Source of the DNA: JAYREN01 sp963663375
GTDB lineage: Bacteria; Acidobacteriota; Holophagae; Holophagales; Holophagaceae
Assembly (NCBI GenBank): GCA_963663375.1
Contig: OY760195.1
Location: 2,914,001 to 2,978,000, forward strand
Direction of reading: 5' to 3'
Length of the DNA stretch: 64,000 nucleotides
Positions 28,598 through 33,161 of the stretch are shown in pieces. How positions within the stretch are numbered: position 1 is the stretch's first letter; every line of letters begins with the position of its first letter. The notes under the pieces are model-generated. The model had not been told where the DNA came from and ran no database searches. It worked only from the letters and a program-made list of their open reading frames with translations. The position numbers were made by a program, and so were the translations under genes.

Positions 28598-29175
28598 GGT
28601 TCTCCCTTCACGCCGAGGAAGGCGTATTCCAGCCATGAACGGCGCTGGGCCGCACCGTGGATGCCTTCTGCCTGGAAGAGGCTTTCCAGAATCTCCGGGG
28701 CAAGGAATCGAGAATGATCCACGAAGAGGTGCTCGAACACCTTCACGAGCTGGCCGCGCCAGCCGCGAACATCGAACTCCTGCACCAGTACGCGCCCGCC
28801 AGGCCGAAGGACTCGGCATATCTCGGCAATGGCAGCCTCTGCCTCCTTGATGTGGTGAAGCGCATCCACGCACAACACGACATCGAACCGTTCGTTCTCG
28901 AAGGGGATGTGCTGGGCACGGCCAAGCACGACCTGGACATTGGGGAGGGGTGAGACCCGCTTGAGCATGGCCGAGCAGGGGTCGAGGACCACGACCTCTC
29001 GGCAGGACGCTGCCGCCGCTCTGGCCACCCGTCCAGTTCCTCCTCCCAAATCCAGCACGGATTCGTGTGGCTGAAGCTCCGCCAACTCAAGCAGCGGAAC
29101 CACAGGAGCAACCCGCATGAGACGCACGAAGGGATCGTAGATCGGCGCGTAGACCGAGAACCAGTCCAGGGACAT
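28594..29175 (-). CDS. class I SAM-dependent methyltransferase, UbiE-like
   Basis: 193 residues. Motif I is SVLDLGGGTGRVARAA, the acidic residue is in VVVLDPCSAML, then NVQVVLGRAQHIPFENERF and VLCVDALHHIKEAEAAI with RVLRPGGRVLVQEFD. This is the usual arrangement of the UbiE/BioC class of small-molecule methyltransferases. First gene of the minus-strand operon (two methyltransferases, radical SAM, membrane protein, hydrolase). Its promoter must lie in 29176-29390, back to back with the RNA-island promoter. Confidence 0.82.
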   Translation of the reverse strand: MSLDWFSVYAPIYDPFVRLMRVAPVVPLLELAELQPHESVLDLGGGTGRVARAAAASCREVVVLDPCSAMLKRVSPLPNVQVVLGRAQHIPFENERFDVVLCVDALHHIKEAEAAIAEICRVLRPGGRVLVQEFDVRGWRGQLVKVFEHLFVDHSRFLAPEILESLFQAEGIHGAAQRRSWLEYAFLGVKGEP

Positions 29176-29396
29176 AAGAGATTATTGTCGCCCAGATCGG
29201 CAATCCGGCGGAACGGATACGTGACCCCGGCAGCCCGATTAGCTCTACGGACCTGTAGTGGTGGCTGCCATGAATGTGTTGAATCGTGTCCGATTCGTTT
29301 GAATACAAGCCCTTTTGTGCCGGGATCAGGGTTTGGTCGCCCGATGGGGGCCGCCGTTGTGAAATCCTAAGTGCGAAAAAATGCATTCAAAAAATC

Positions 29397-29425
29397 TTGA
29401 CTATCGATGGTCTATGTCCTACATT
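29397..29425 (+). promoter_or_regulatory. sigma-70-type promoter of the RNA island
   Basis: TTGACT, a 17-base spacer, then TACATT: a near-consensus -35/-10 pair preceded by A-rich DNA (AAAAAATGCATTCAAAAAA). It faces the small ORF and the tRNA array and is the only good promoter seen before the array. Confidence 0.65.
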
Positions 29426-29468
29426 CGGAGACTGCCTGGTAGACAACCAGCCACCAAAGGAGATTCCC

Positions 29469-29648
29469 GTGTTACTCAAATCCCTCAGCCAGCTTGGCAC
29501 CGTCGGCGCAACCGCGCCGCGAGTGGCGATGCTCACGGCACTGGGATTTGATATCCGGTGCTCGGAGTGGCCAGGTTCCCAGGAACCGAAGTCCCACAGG
29601 GACTATCGCCGCAATACGAGTCAAGGCCACTTGATTCCTACCCTGTAA
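29469..29648 (+). CDS. possible small leader protein
   Basis: A 59-residue open frame (MLLKSLSQLGTVGATAPRVA and on) that starts at GTG with AAAGGAG 6 bases upstream, 40 bases after the predicted promoter. It has no recognised motif. It could be a real short protein that opens the RNA-island transcript, or chance coding after a good ribosome site. Confidence 0.35.
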   Translation: MLLKSLSQLGTVGATAPRVAMLTALGFDIRCSEWPGSQEPKSHRDYRRNTSQGHLIPTL

Positions 29649-29768
29649 GGCGCTCCCGGACGGAGTTCACAGCCGAGAACGGACGCCACCGATTGAACTG
29701 GAGGACCCAGGGGCATGGGTTCGCAGCACCAGGAATTCGGGCACGCAGGATAGATGCGAACGACCTGT

Positions 29769-29844
29769 CGGGGCGTGGCCCAGCGGCTACGGCACCTGGC
29801 TCTGACCCAGGCATTCAGAGGTTCGAATCCTCTCGCCCCTTCCA
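29769..29844 (+). tRNA. tRNA-Gln(CTG)
   Basis: Anticodon stem CCTGG/CCAGG around loop CTCTGAC (anticodon CTG); T loop TTCGAAT; CCA encoded. Position 1-72 is an unpaired C-T, in keeping with the weak first pair of bacterial tRNA-Gln. First tRNA of the array. Confidence 0.88.
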
Positions 29845-29855
29845 TCCATCTTCGA

Positions 29856-29929
29856 TGGGGGATCGTTCAACGGTAGGACGCGGGCTTTTGGCTCCCGAGA
29901 CCCTGGTTCGACTCCAGGTCCCCTAACCA
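29856..29929 (+). tRNA. tRNA-Gln(TTG)
   Basis: Acceptor TGGGGGA/TCCCCTA with the weak T1-A72 pair typical of tRNA-Gln; loop TTTTGGC (anticodon TTG); pair 31-39 is a C-T mismatch; CCA encoded. Confidence 0.85.
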
Positions 29930-29940
29930 TTCCTCCCTTG

Positions 29941-30035
29941 GGTGAGGTCAACCGAAATCTGGTATCGGCCCCGGCTGCTATCCGGGTTTGGGATCTTATA
30001 TCTCCATGTAGGTTCGACTCCTATCCTCACTGCCA
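29941..30035 (+). tRNA. tRNA-Ser(GCT)
   Basis: Class II tRNA with long variable arm. Stem CCCGG/CCGGG around loop CTGCTAT (anticodon GCT); discriminator G; CCA encoded. Confidence 0.88.
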
Positions 30036-30128
30036 TTGCGTTTCATCAACTCTTGTTCTTTGATAACTTCATATCGAATATAACTGCAATTCTTCGGTGA
30101 TTGATTTCGCCGAAGAAGGTGGAAAACA

Positions 30129-30221
30129 GGCAGGCATCGGGACTCTTCCAGCCCGGCAGATCACCGTTTTCTCGATATTTCGGGAAGCGCATCACCGGCA
30201 CACGAGGACACCGAGCCTGCC
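30129..30221 (+). ncRNA. structured non-coding RNA between tRNA genes
   Basis: GGCAGGC at 30129 pairs with GCCTGCC at 30215, and CGG with CCG inside it, separated by an AT/A internal loop. Within the closed region TTCTCGA-TATT-TCGGGAA forms a 7-bp hairpin. It sits in a 192-base gap of an otherwise tightly packed tRNA array. It lacks the CAGCAA loop of the five Y-like units. Confidence 0.45.
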
Positions 30222-30227
30222 ATCCCT

Positions 30228-30306
30228 GAAGCGTTAGAGGAGTCTGGCCGTCCTCGGTGCACTGTCTATGCACATATCACGGGTTCGAATCCCGTACGCT
30301 TCGCCA
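30228..30306 (+). tRNA. tRNA-Asp(GTC)
   Basis: Acceptor GAAGCGT/ACGCTTC, discriminator G, CCA encoded. Stem GTGCA/TGCAC around CTGTCTA gives anticodon GTC. T loop TTCGAAT. Confidence 0.9.
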
Positions 30307-30311
30307 ATCAT

Positions 30312-30387
30312 GGGTCCGAAGTGTTGACGCGTGGCATTCCTGCCTTGCAACCAGGAGGACCGGGTTGAATTCCCGGCGGATCCACCA
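30312..30387 (+). tRNA. tRNA-Ala(TGC), divergent
   Basis: Acceptor GGGTCCG/CGGATCC, CCA encoded, loop CTTGCAA (anticodon TGC). The T loop is TTGAATT (G56) and the D loop has C19 where G is normal, so the 19-56 tertiary pair is reversed. A8/T14 also replace T8/A14. 31-39 is a C-C mismatch. Confidence 0.78.
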
Positions 30388-30389
30388 AT

Positions 30390-30465
30390 GGGGGCATGGC
30401 CAAGTTGGCAAGGCACCTGGTTCTCATCCAGGAAATCGCGGGTTCAAGCCCCGCTGCCCCTTCCA
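30390..30465 (+). tRNA. tRNA-Glu(CTC)
   Basis: Acceptor GGGGGCA/TGCCCCT, stem CCTGG/CCAGG around TTCTCAT (anticodon CTC), normal T loop TTCAAGC, CCA encoded. Second Glu(CTC) besides the att-site gene. Confidence 0.9.
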
Positions 30466-30470
30466 CCCAA

Positions 30471-30548
30471 GCGGACGTGGCGGAACTAGGCATACGCCTA
30501 CGGTTGAGAGCCGTAGTCATCCGGGTTCGAATCCCGGCGTCCGCACCA
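30471..30548 (+). tRNA. tRNA-Leu(GAG) with short variable arm
   Basis: Acceptor GCGGACG/CGTCCGC, stem TACGG/CCGTA around TTGAGAG (anticodon GAG), T stem CCGGG/CCCGG, discriminator A, CCA encoded. The variable region is only 5 nt (GTCAT); bacterial leucine tRNAs normally have a long extra arm. Confidence 0.82.
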
Positions 30549-30554
30549 CACCAT

Positions 30555-30639
30555 GCCGAGGAACAGCCAGGGGGGCGACGGGGTCTGTAAAACCCCTGAG
30601 CAGGTCTCACGGTGGGTTCGATTCCCACCCTCGGCACCA
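30555..30639 (+). tRNA. tRNA-Tyr(GTA)
   Basis: Acceptor GCCGAGG/CCTCGGC, stem GGGGT/ACCCC around CTGTAAA (anticodon GTA), long variable arm as expected for bacterial Tyr, CCA encoded. Confidence 0.92.
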
Positions 30640-30643
30640 ACCT

Positions 30644-30721
30644 CGGGATGTTGGGGAGCCCGGTCCCCCACCTGCTTTGGGAGCAGGCATCACGCTGGTT
30701 CGAATCCAGCCATCCCGACCA
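30644..30721 (+). tRNA. tRNA-Pro(TGG)
   Basis: Acceptor CGGGATG/CATCCCG with the C1-G72 pair typical of Pro; stem CCTGC/GCAGG around TTTGGGA (anticodon TGG); CCA encoded. Confidence 0.92.
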
Positions 30722-30725
30722 CCCT

Positions 30726-30800
30726 GAGGGTGTAGCTCAACAGGCAGAGCATCGCGTTGCCAACGCGGATACGCCGGATCATCCCCGGTCACCCTCTCCA
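30726..30800 (+). tRNA. tRNA-Gly(GCC), unusual T loop
   Basis: Acceptor GAGGGTG/CACCCTC, loop TTGCCAA (anticodon GCC), CCA encoded. The T stem GCCGG/CCGGT closes the loop ATCATCC: T54 and A58 are exchanged for A54 and T58. Confidence 0.83.
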
Positions 30801-30803
30801 ATG

Positions 30804-30879
30804 GCCTCCAAAGCTCATGAGGACGAGCACTTGGCTTTTAACCAAGGGGAAGCGAGTTCGAGGCTCGCTGGAGGCACCA
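30804..30879 (+). tRNA. tRNA-Lys(TTT)
   Basis: Acceptor GCCTCCA/TGGAGGC, stem CTTGG/CCAAG around CTTTTAA (anticodon TTT), discriminator A, CCA encoded. Confidence 0.92.
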
Positions 30880-30890
30880 TATTTCTCAAT

Positions 30891-30968
30891 CGCGGGCGGC
30901 TGGTTCGGATCAGATCCGGTCTCATAAGCCGAGAAGCAAATCCCGTTCGATTCGGGAGCCCGCACCCA
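30891..30968 (+). tRNA. tRNA with anticodon CAT, initiator-like
   Basis: Acceptor CGCGGGC/GCCCGCA leaves C1 opposite A72, the hallmark of bacterial initiator tRNA. Loop CTCATAA gives CAT. The anticodon stem (CCGGT/GCCGA) lacks the three G-C pairs of fMet, and the D arm is divergent. Discriminator C, CCA encoded. Could alternatively be a degenerate Met or Ile2 tRNA. Confidence 0.7.
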
Positions 30969-30972
30969 CTGT

Positions 30973-31049
30973 CGCTGGGTAGCTCAGTTGGTTAGAGCGC
31001 CGGTCTCATAAGCCGGAGGCCGAGGGGTCGGTGCCCTCCCCAGCGACCA
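30973..31049 (+). tRNA. tRNA-Met(CAT), elongator-type
   Basis: Acceptor CGCTGGG/CCCAGCG, canonical D arm, stem CCGGT/GCCGG around CTCATAA (anticodon CAT), CCA encoded. The T loop is GTCGGTG, with G at both 54 and 58. Ile2 (lysidine) cannot be excluded. Confidence 0.82.
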
Positions 31050-31055
31050 TTTCAT

Positions 31056-31132
31056 GCCCTTGTAGAGGAACTGGCACACTCACCACGCTTAGAACGTGGA
31101 TACTCTCGGTTCGAATCCGAGCAGGGGTACCA
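31056..31132 (+). tRNA. tRNA-Leu(TAG) with short variable arm
   Basis: Acceptor GCCCTTG/CAGGGGT, stem CCACG/CGTGG around CTTAGAA (anticodon TAG), variable region ATACT (5 nt), normal T arm, discriminator A, CCA encoded. Confidence 0.82.
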
Positions 31133-31155
31133 AAATGCACGGATCTTCGTGCTTC

Positions 31156-31223
31156 CCGTGTGGGGGGCTGGGGATCCCGTGAGAGAGCGACACGCCGCTC
31201 CCGGAAGGGCCACGCACGGTCCA
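31156..31223 (+). ncRNA. degenerate tRNA-like element
   Basis: CCGTGTG pairs with CGCACGG like an acceptor stem, followed by T and CCA, 68 nt in all. GAGCG/CGCTC encloses a 6-base loop (ACACGC) lacking T33, and there is no proper T arm. Probably a decayed tRNA or another tRNA mimic. Confidence 0.4.
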
Positions 31224-31224
31224 T

Positions 31225-31315
31225 GGAAGGTGATCCGATTTGGTGATCGGTCCTGTTTGGAAAACAGGTGGCTCCCGGCCCAGGGAGTGCGATTCGATTC
31301 CGCCGCCTTCCGCCA
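31225..31315 (+). tRNA. tRNA-Ser(GGA)
   Basis: Class II. Acceptor GGAAGGT/GCCTTCC, stem CCTGT/ACAGG around TTGGAAA (anticodon GGA), long variable arm, discriminator G, CCA encoded. Confidence 0.9.
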
Positions 31316-31317
31316 AC

Positions 31318-31388
31318 GGCCCGCGCTCAGGGAGCAGGCTGGACTCCAAATCCGGCCTTGCGAGGTTCGAGTCCTCGGCGGGTCGCCA
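31318..31388 (+). tRNA. tRNA-Trp(CCA) with shortened D domain
   Basis: Acceptor GGCCCGC/GCGGGTC, stem CTGGA/TCCGG around CTCCAAA (anticodon CCA), T arm CGAGG/CCTCG, discriminator G, CCA encoded. Only 14 nt separate acceptor and anticodon stem (normally about 19), so the D loop is very small. Confidence 0.82.
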
Positions 31389-31392
31389 CCAT

Positions 31393-31481
31393 TGCCGTAG
31401 AGCTACACGGTCGAAGCAGTCGGCTGATAACCGACCTACGCGAAAGCGTTCAAGCAGGTTCGACTCCTGCTGCGGCAACCA
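31393..31481 (+). tRNA. tRNA-Ile(GAT) with long variable arm
   Basis: Acceptor TGCCGTA/TGCGGCA, stem GTCGG/CCGAC around CTGATAA (anticodon GAT), discriminator A, CCA encoded. The variable region is an 18-nt arm holding ACGC-GAAA-GCGT, a class II feature not expected for Ile. Confidence 0.82.
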
Positions 31482-31548
31482 TTTCTTTTCCAGAATTCTT
31501 GTGCTGGCCGACCAGAAGGCATCATGCACACGAGCACTCACACCGTTC

Positions 31549-31626
31549 GCGCGGGCTCCCATCCGGTGGAGCAGGGCGGTGGTGCGGGCCATTACGGCTC
31601 GCAGCAGGACCGGATGGGGACCGCGC
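31549..31626 (+). ncRNA. structured non-coding RNA, three stacked helices
   Basis: GCGCGG (31549) pairs with CCGCGC (31621); after a GCT/GA internal loop CCCATCCGGT pairs with ACCGGATGGG over 10 bp; the centre is GCGGGCC-ATTAC-GGCTCGC, a 7-bp hairpin. It lies in a 169-base gap between the Ile and Ser(CGA) tRNAs with no tRNA fit. Confidence 0.5.
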
Positions 31627-31650
31627 CCCGCCTGCGAGAAAACCCATCAA

Positions 31651-31745
31651 GGCGAGTTGAGCGGAATCGGTATCGCACCCGCCCCGAAAGCGGACTGGCC
31701 CTCTGCCCCGAGGGTCTGGGAGTTCAAGCCTCCCACTCGCCGCCA
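31651..31745 (+). tRNA. tRNA-Ser(CGA)
   Basis: Class II. Acceptor GGCGAGT/ACTCGCC, loop CCCGAAA (anticodon CGA, with C33 instead of T33), long variable arm, discriminator G, CCA encoded. Confidence 0.83.
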
Positions 31746-31751
31746 TTCCCT

Positions 31752-31828
31752 GCTCCTGTAGCTCAGCCGCACAGAGCTTCGGCCTTCTAAGCCGAATGTC
31801 GCCGGTTGGAATCCGGCCAGGAGCACCA
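31752..31828 (+). tRNA. tRNA-Arg(TCT), 19-56 pair reversed
   Basis: Acceptor GCTCCTG/CAGGAGC, stem TCGGC/GCCGA around CTTCTAA (anticodon TCT), CCA encoded. The T loop TTGGAAT has G56 and the D loop has G18 C19, so a C19-G56 pair replaces G19-C56. Confidence 0.85.
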
Positions 31829-31836
31829 TCACTCAA

Positions 31837-31915
31837 ACCCCCATAGCTTAATGGACCAGAGCCCCAGTTTACGAAGCTGGATGATGTCCCCGTTCAAGTC
31901 GGGGTGGGGGTACCA
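31837..31915 (+). tRNA. tRNA-Arg(ACG)
   Basis: Acceptor ACCCCCA/TGGGGGT, stem CCAGT/GCTGG around TTACGAA (anticodon ACG), T stem CCCCG/CGGGG, CCA encoded. Confidence 0.9.
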
Positions 31916-31961
31916 ATACGGAAAGTAGGCAGGAGCCCTGTTTGCATTCCACTCAACTCAC

Positions 31962-32050
31962 GGACCAGGAGCCCAACGGCTGAGGCAGCACGCTGTTAAC
32001 GTGCCGACGCGAAAGCGCAACATAGGGTTCGACTCCCTACTGGTCCGCCA
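31962..32050 (+). tRNA. tRNA-Asn(GTT) with long variable arm
   Basis: Acceptor GGACCAG/CTGGTCC, stem GCACG/CGTGC around CTGTTAA (anticodon GTT), discriminator G, CCA encoded. The 18-nt variable arm contains CGC-GAAA-GCG. G73 plus a long arm resembles a serine tRNA body. Confidence 0.82.
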
Positions 32051-32079
32051 ATCGGGATCCATCCCGGATCCCCCAGACG

Positions 32080-32154
32080 TGGACGTTGGCCGAGAGGCAT
32101 AGGCGACGGGTTGTGGTCCCGTTCACAGGAGTTCGAATCTCCTACGTCCAACCA
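32080..32154 (+). tRNA. tRNA-His(GTG)
   Basis: Stem ACGGG/CCCGT around TTGTGGT (anticodon GTG). A G precedes position 1, as required at -1 for histidine tRNA. Acceptor TGGACGT/ACGTCCA, CCA encoded. Confidence 0.9.
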
Positions 32155-32158
32155 CCAC

Positions 32159-32237
32159 GGGACAGAAGCTGAAAGCGGGTCGCAGCGCCGGTCTGAAAAA
32201 CCGGAGTGTGTCGGTTCAACTCCGACCTGTCCCACCA
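32159..32237 (+). tRNA. tRNA-Phe(GAA)
   Basis: Acceptor GGGACAG/CTGTCCC, stem CCGGT/ACCGG around CTGAAAA (anticodon GAA), T loop TTCAACT, discriminator A, CCA encoded. Confidence 0.9.
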
Positions 32238-32238
32238 T

Positions 32239-32415
32239 TCCGCAGCAGCAACACACAGGGTTTCATCGCTCGCAGCCACTGGGCCAGGTACGCCGTGAAC
32301 GAATGCTCACGGTAAGGACCGCCCCTGGAGCAGGCTGCCTGGCAGCAGGTTCCGGGGGAGTATGGGTTCGAACCCCTATCGCGAAGGCCCACCCCTGGTG
32401 ATCTCTCTCTGCGGA
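32239..32415 (+). ncRNA. Y-RNA-like unit A
   Basis: Outer helix TCCGCAG/CTGCGGA, internal loop CAGCAA opposite ATCTCTCT, second helix CAC-ACAGGG/CCCTGGTG with one bulged A on the 5' strand. The enclosed module is the largest of the five (about 130 nt). It starts with the shared TTTCATCG (pairing with GCGAAG) and includes a T-arm-like GGGTTCGAACCC and two extra hairpins. It shows the same Ro-stem layout as units B-E, which precede the Ro60 gene. Confidence 0.7.
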
Positions 32416-32429
32416 TTCATTTCCACCTT

Positions 32430-32506
32430 TCTCCCGTAGCTTAGATGTACAGAGCGGCGGCTTCCGAAGCCGCAGGTCGTGGGTTAGAGTCCCACCGGGA
32501 GCACCA
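32430..32506 (+). tRNA. tRNA-Arg(CCG), 19-56 pair changed to U-A
   Basis: Stem GCGGC/GCCGC around TTCCGAA (anticodon CCG), CCA encoded. The T loop TTAGAGT has A56 and the D loop has G18 T19, giving a U19-A56 pair. Position 1-72 is a T-C mismatch. Confidence 0.82.
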
Positions 32507-32507
32507 T

Positions 32508-32636
32508 ACGCGGCAGCAAGGCATAGCGGTACTTCGTAGCTCAGTTGGTAGAGCATTTGCCTGAAACGCAACATGTCGCTGGTTCAAATCCAGCCAATCC
32601 CGCAAGGGATATCCCGCTTGCCAACTTTCTCCGCGT
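32508..32636 (+). ncRNA. Y-RNA-like unit B, Phe-tRNA mimic
   Basis: Outer helix ACGCGG/CCGCGT; internal loop CAGCAA / AACTTTCT; second helix GGCA-T-AGCGG/CCGCTTGCC with a bulged T. Inside is a nearly complete tRNA body: D arm GCTC..GAGC, anticodon arm around CTGAAAC and T arm GCTGG/CCAGC. The acceptor 3' strand is replaced by ATCCC-GCAA-GGGAT, a GNRA hairpin, and there is no CCA, so it cannot be aminoacylated. The tRNA-Arg gene ends 1 base upstream. Confidence 0.75.
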
Positions 32637-32643
32637 TCTCATT

Positions 32644-32771
32644 TCCGCAGCAGCAAGATCCAGAGGTTCTTCGAATAGCTAAGACGGATAAAGCGGTCGT
32701 CACCATGGCGACAGTCGCAGGTTCGAATCCTGCTCGATGCCACACCTCCTCTGATCAATTCTCTCTGTGGA
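32644..32771 (+). ncRNA. Y-RNA-like unit C
   Basis: Outer helix TCCGCAG/CTGTGGA; internal loop CAGCAA / AATTCTCT; second helix GATC-C-AGAGG/CCTCTGATC with a bulged C. The enclosed tRNA-like module has an anticodon-type arm GTCGT/GCGAC around CACCATG (no T33), T arm GCAGG/CCTGC with TTCGAAT, and a residual acceptor CTTCGA/TCGATG. Confidence 0.75.
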
Positions 32772-32791
32772 CTCCTTTCCACAATCCTTTT

Positions 32792-32924
32792 CGCGGCAGC
32801 AAGGCTCAGGGTTTCTTCGTAGCCAAAAGGTAAGGTCCTGTTTTCGAACAGGCGGGCGCAAGCCCACTGTGGGTTCGATTCCCACCGGCCCTGAAAAGGG
32901 CAACCCTGGCCAACTCTCTCCGCG
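32792..32924 (+). ncRNA. Y-RNA-like unit D, class II tRNA mimic
   Basis: Outer helix CGCGG/CCGCG; internal loop CAGCAA / AACTCTCT; second helix GGC-T-CAGGGTT/AACCCTGGCC with a bulged T. The module has a D arm with GG, an anticodon-like CCTG/CAGG hairpin, a long variable arm GGGC-GCAA-GCCC, T arm GTGGG/CCCAC, and GCCCT-GAAA-AGGGC in place of the acceptor 3' strand. No CCA. Confidence 0.75.
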
Positions 32925-32932
32925 TCCCATCA

Positions 32933-33073
32933 CCTTGTCGCAGCAAGACCAAGGGCTACTTCGATTGTAACGACGTGGTCGCTGGTTCGATTCCAGCCCT
33001 CCCAACTGTTCACCGGGAGGTAGCTCAGGGGTAGAGCACGGAAAAACAGCCCTGGCCAATTCTCTCGACAAGG
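32933..33073 (+). ncRNA. Y-RNA-like unit E, circularly permuted tRNA mimic
   Basis: Outer helix CCTTGTCG/CGACAAGG (8 bp perfect); internal loop CAGCAA / AATTCTCT; second helix GACC-A-AGGGCT/AGCCCTGGCC with a bulged A. Inside, the order is T arm (GCTGG/CCAGC), acceptor-like CCTCCC-(11 nt)-GGGAGG, then D arm (GCTC..GAGC). This is reversed relative to a tRNA gene, with the Ro-type stem where the anticodon arm would be. The Ro60 gene starts 88 bases downstream. Confidence 0.75.
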
Positions 33074-33161
33074 ACCATTTCACCCGGCGCTACCTGTCAA
33101 TCACGACAAGGCGCCCGCCTCTCCCTCGCGCAGCAGGGCAGCACCTGAAAGGAGGCCTCAA

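Noticed and set aside
29640..29768. tRNA-like sequence before the first tRNA
   Set aside because: A GGGTTCG and a CACC occur, but no acceptor, T stem or anticodon stem could be paired.
32508..32771. Units B and C as ordinary tRNA-Phe(GAA) and a tRNA with CCA anticodon
   Set aside because: The acceptor 3' strand and CCA are missing in B, and the anticodon loop of C lacks T33. Both are enclosed in the shared Y-type stems, so they are better read as tRNA mimics.
30257..33083. Open reading frames across the tRNA array on both strands
   Set aside because: They run through tRNA genes and structured RNAs, overlap each other in several frames and lack ribosome sites; they arise from GC-rich tRNA sequence.
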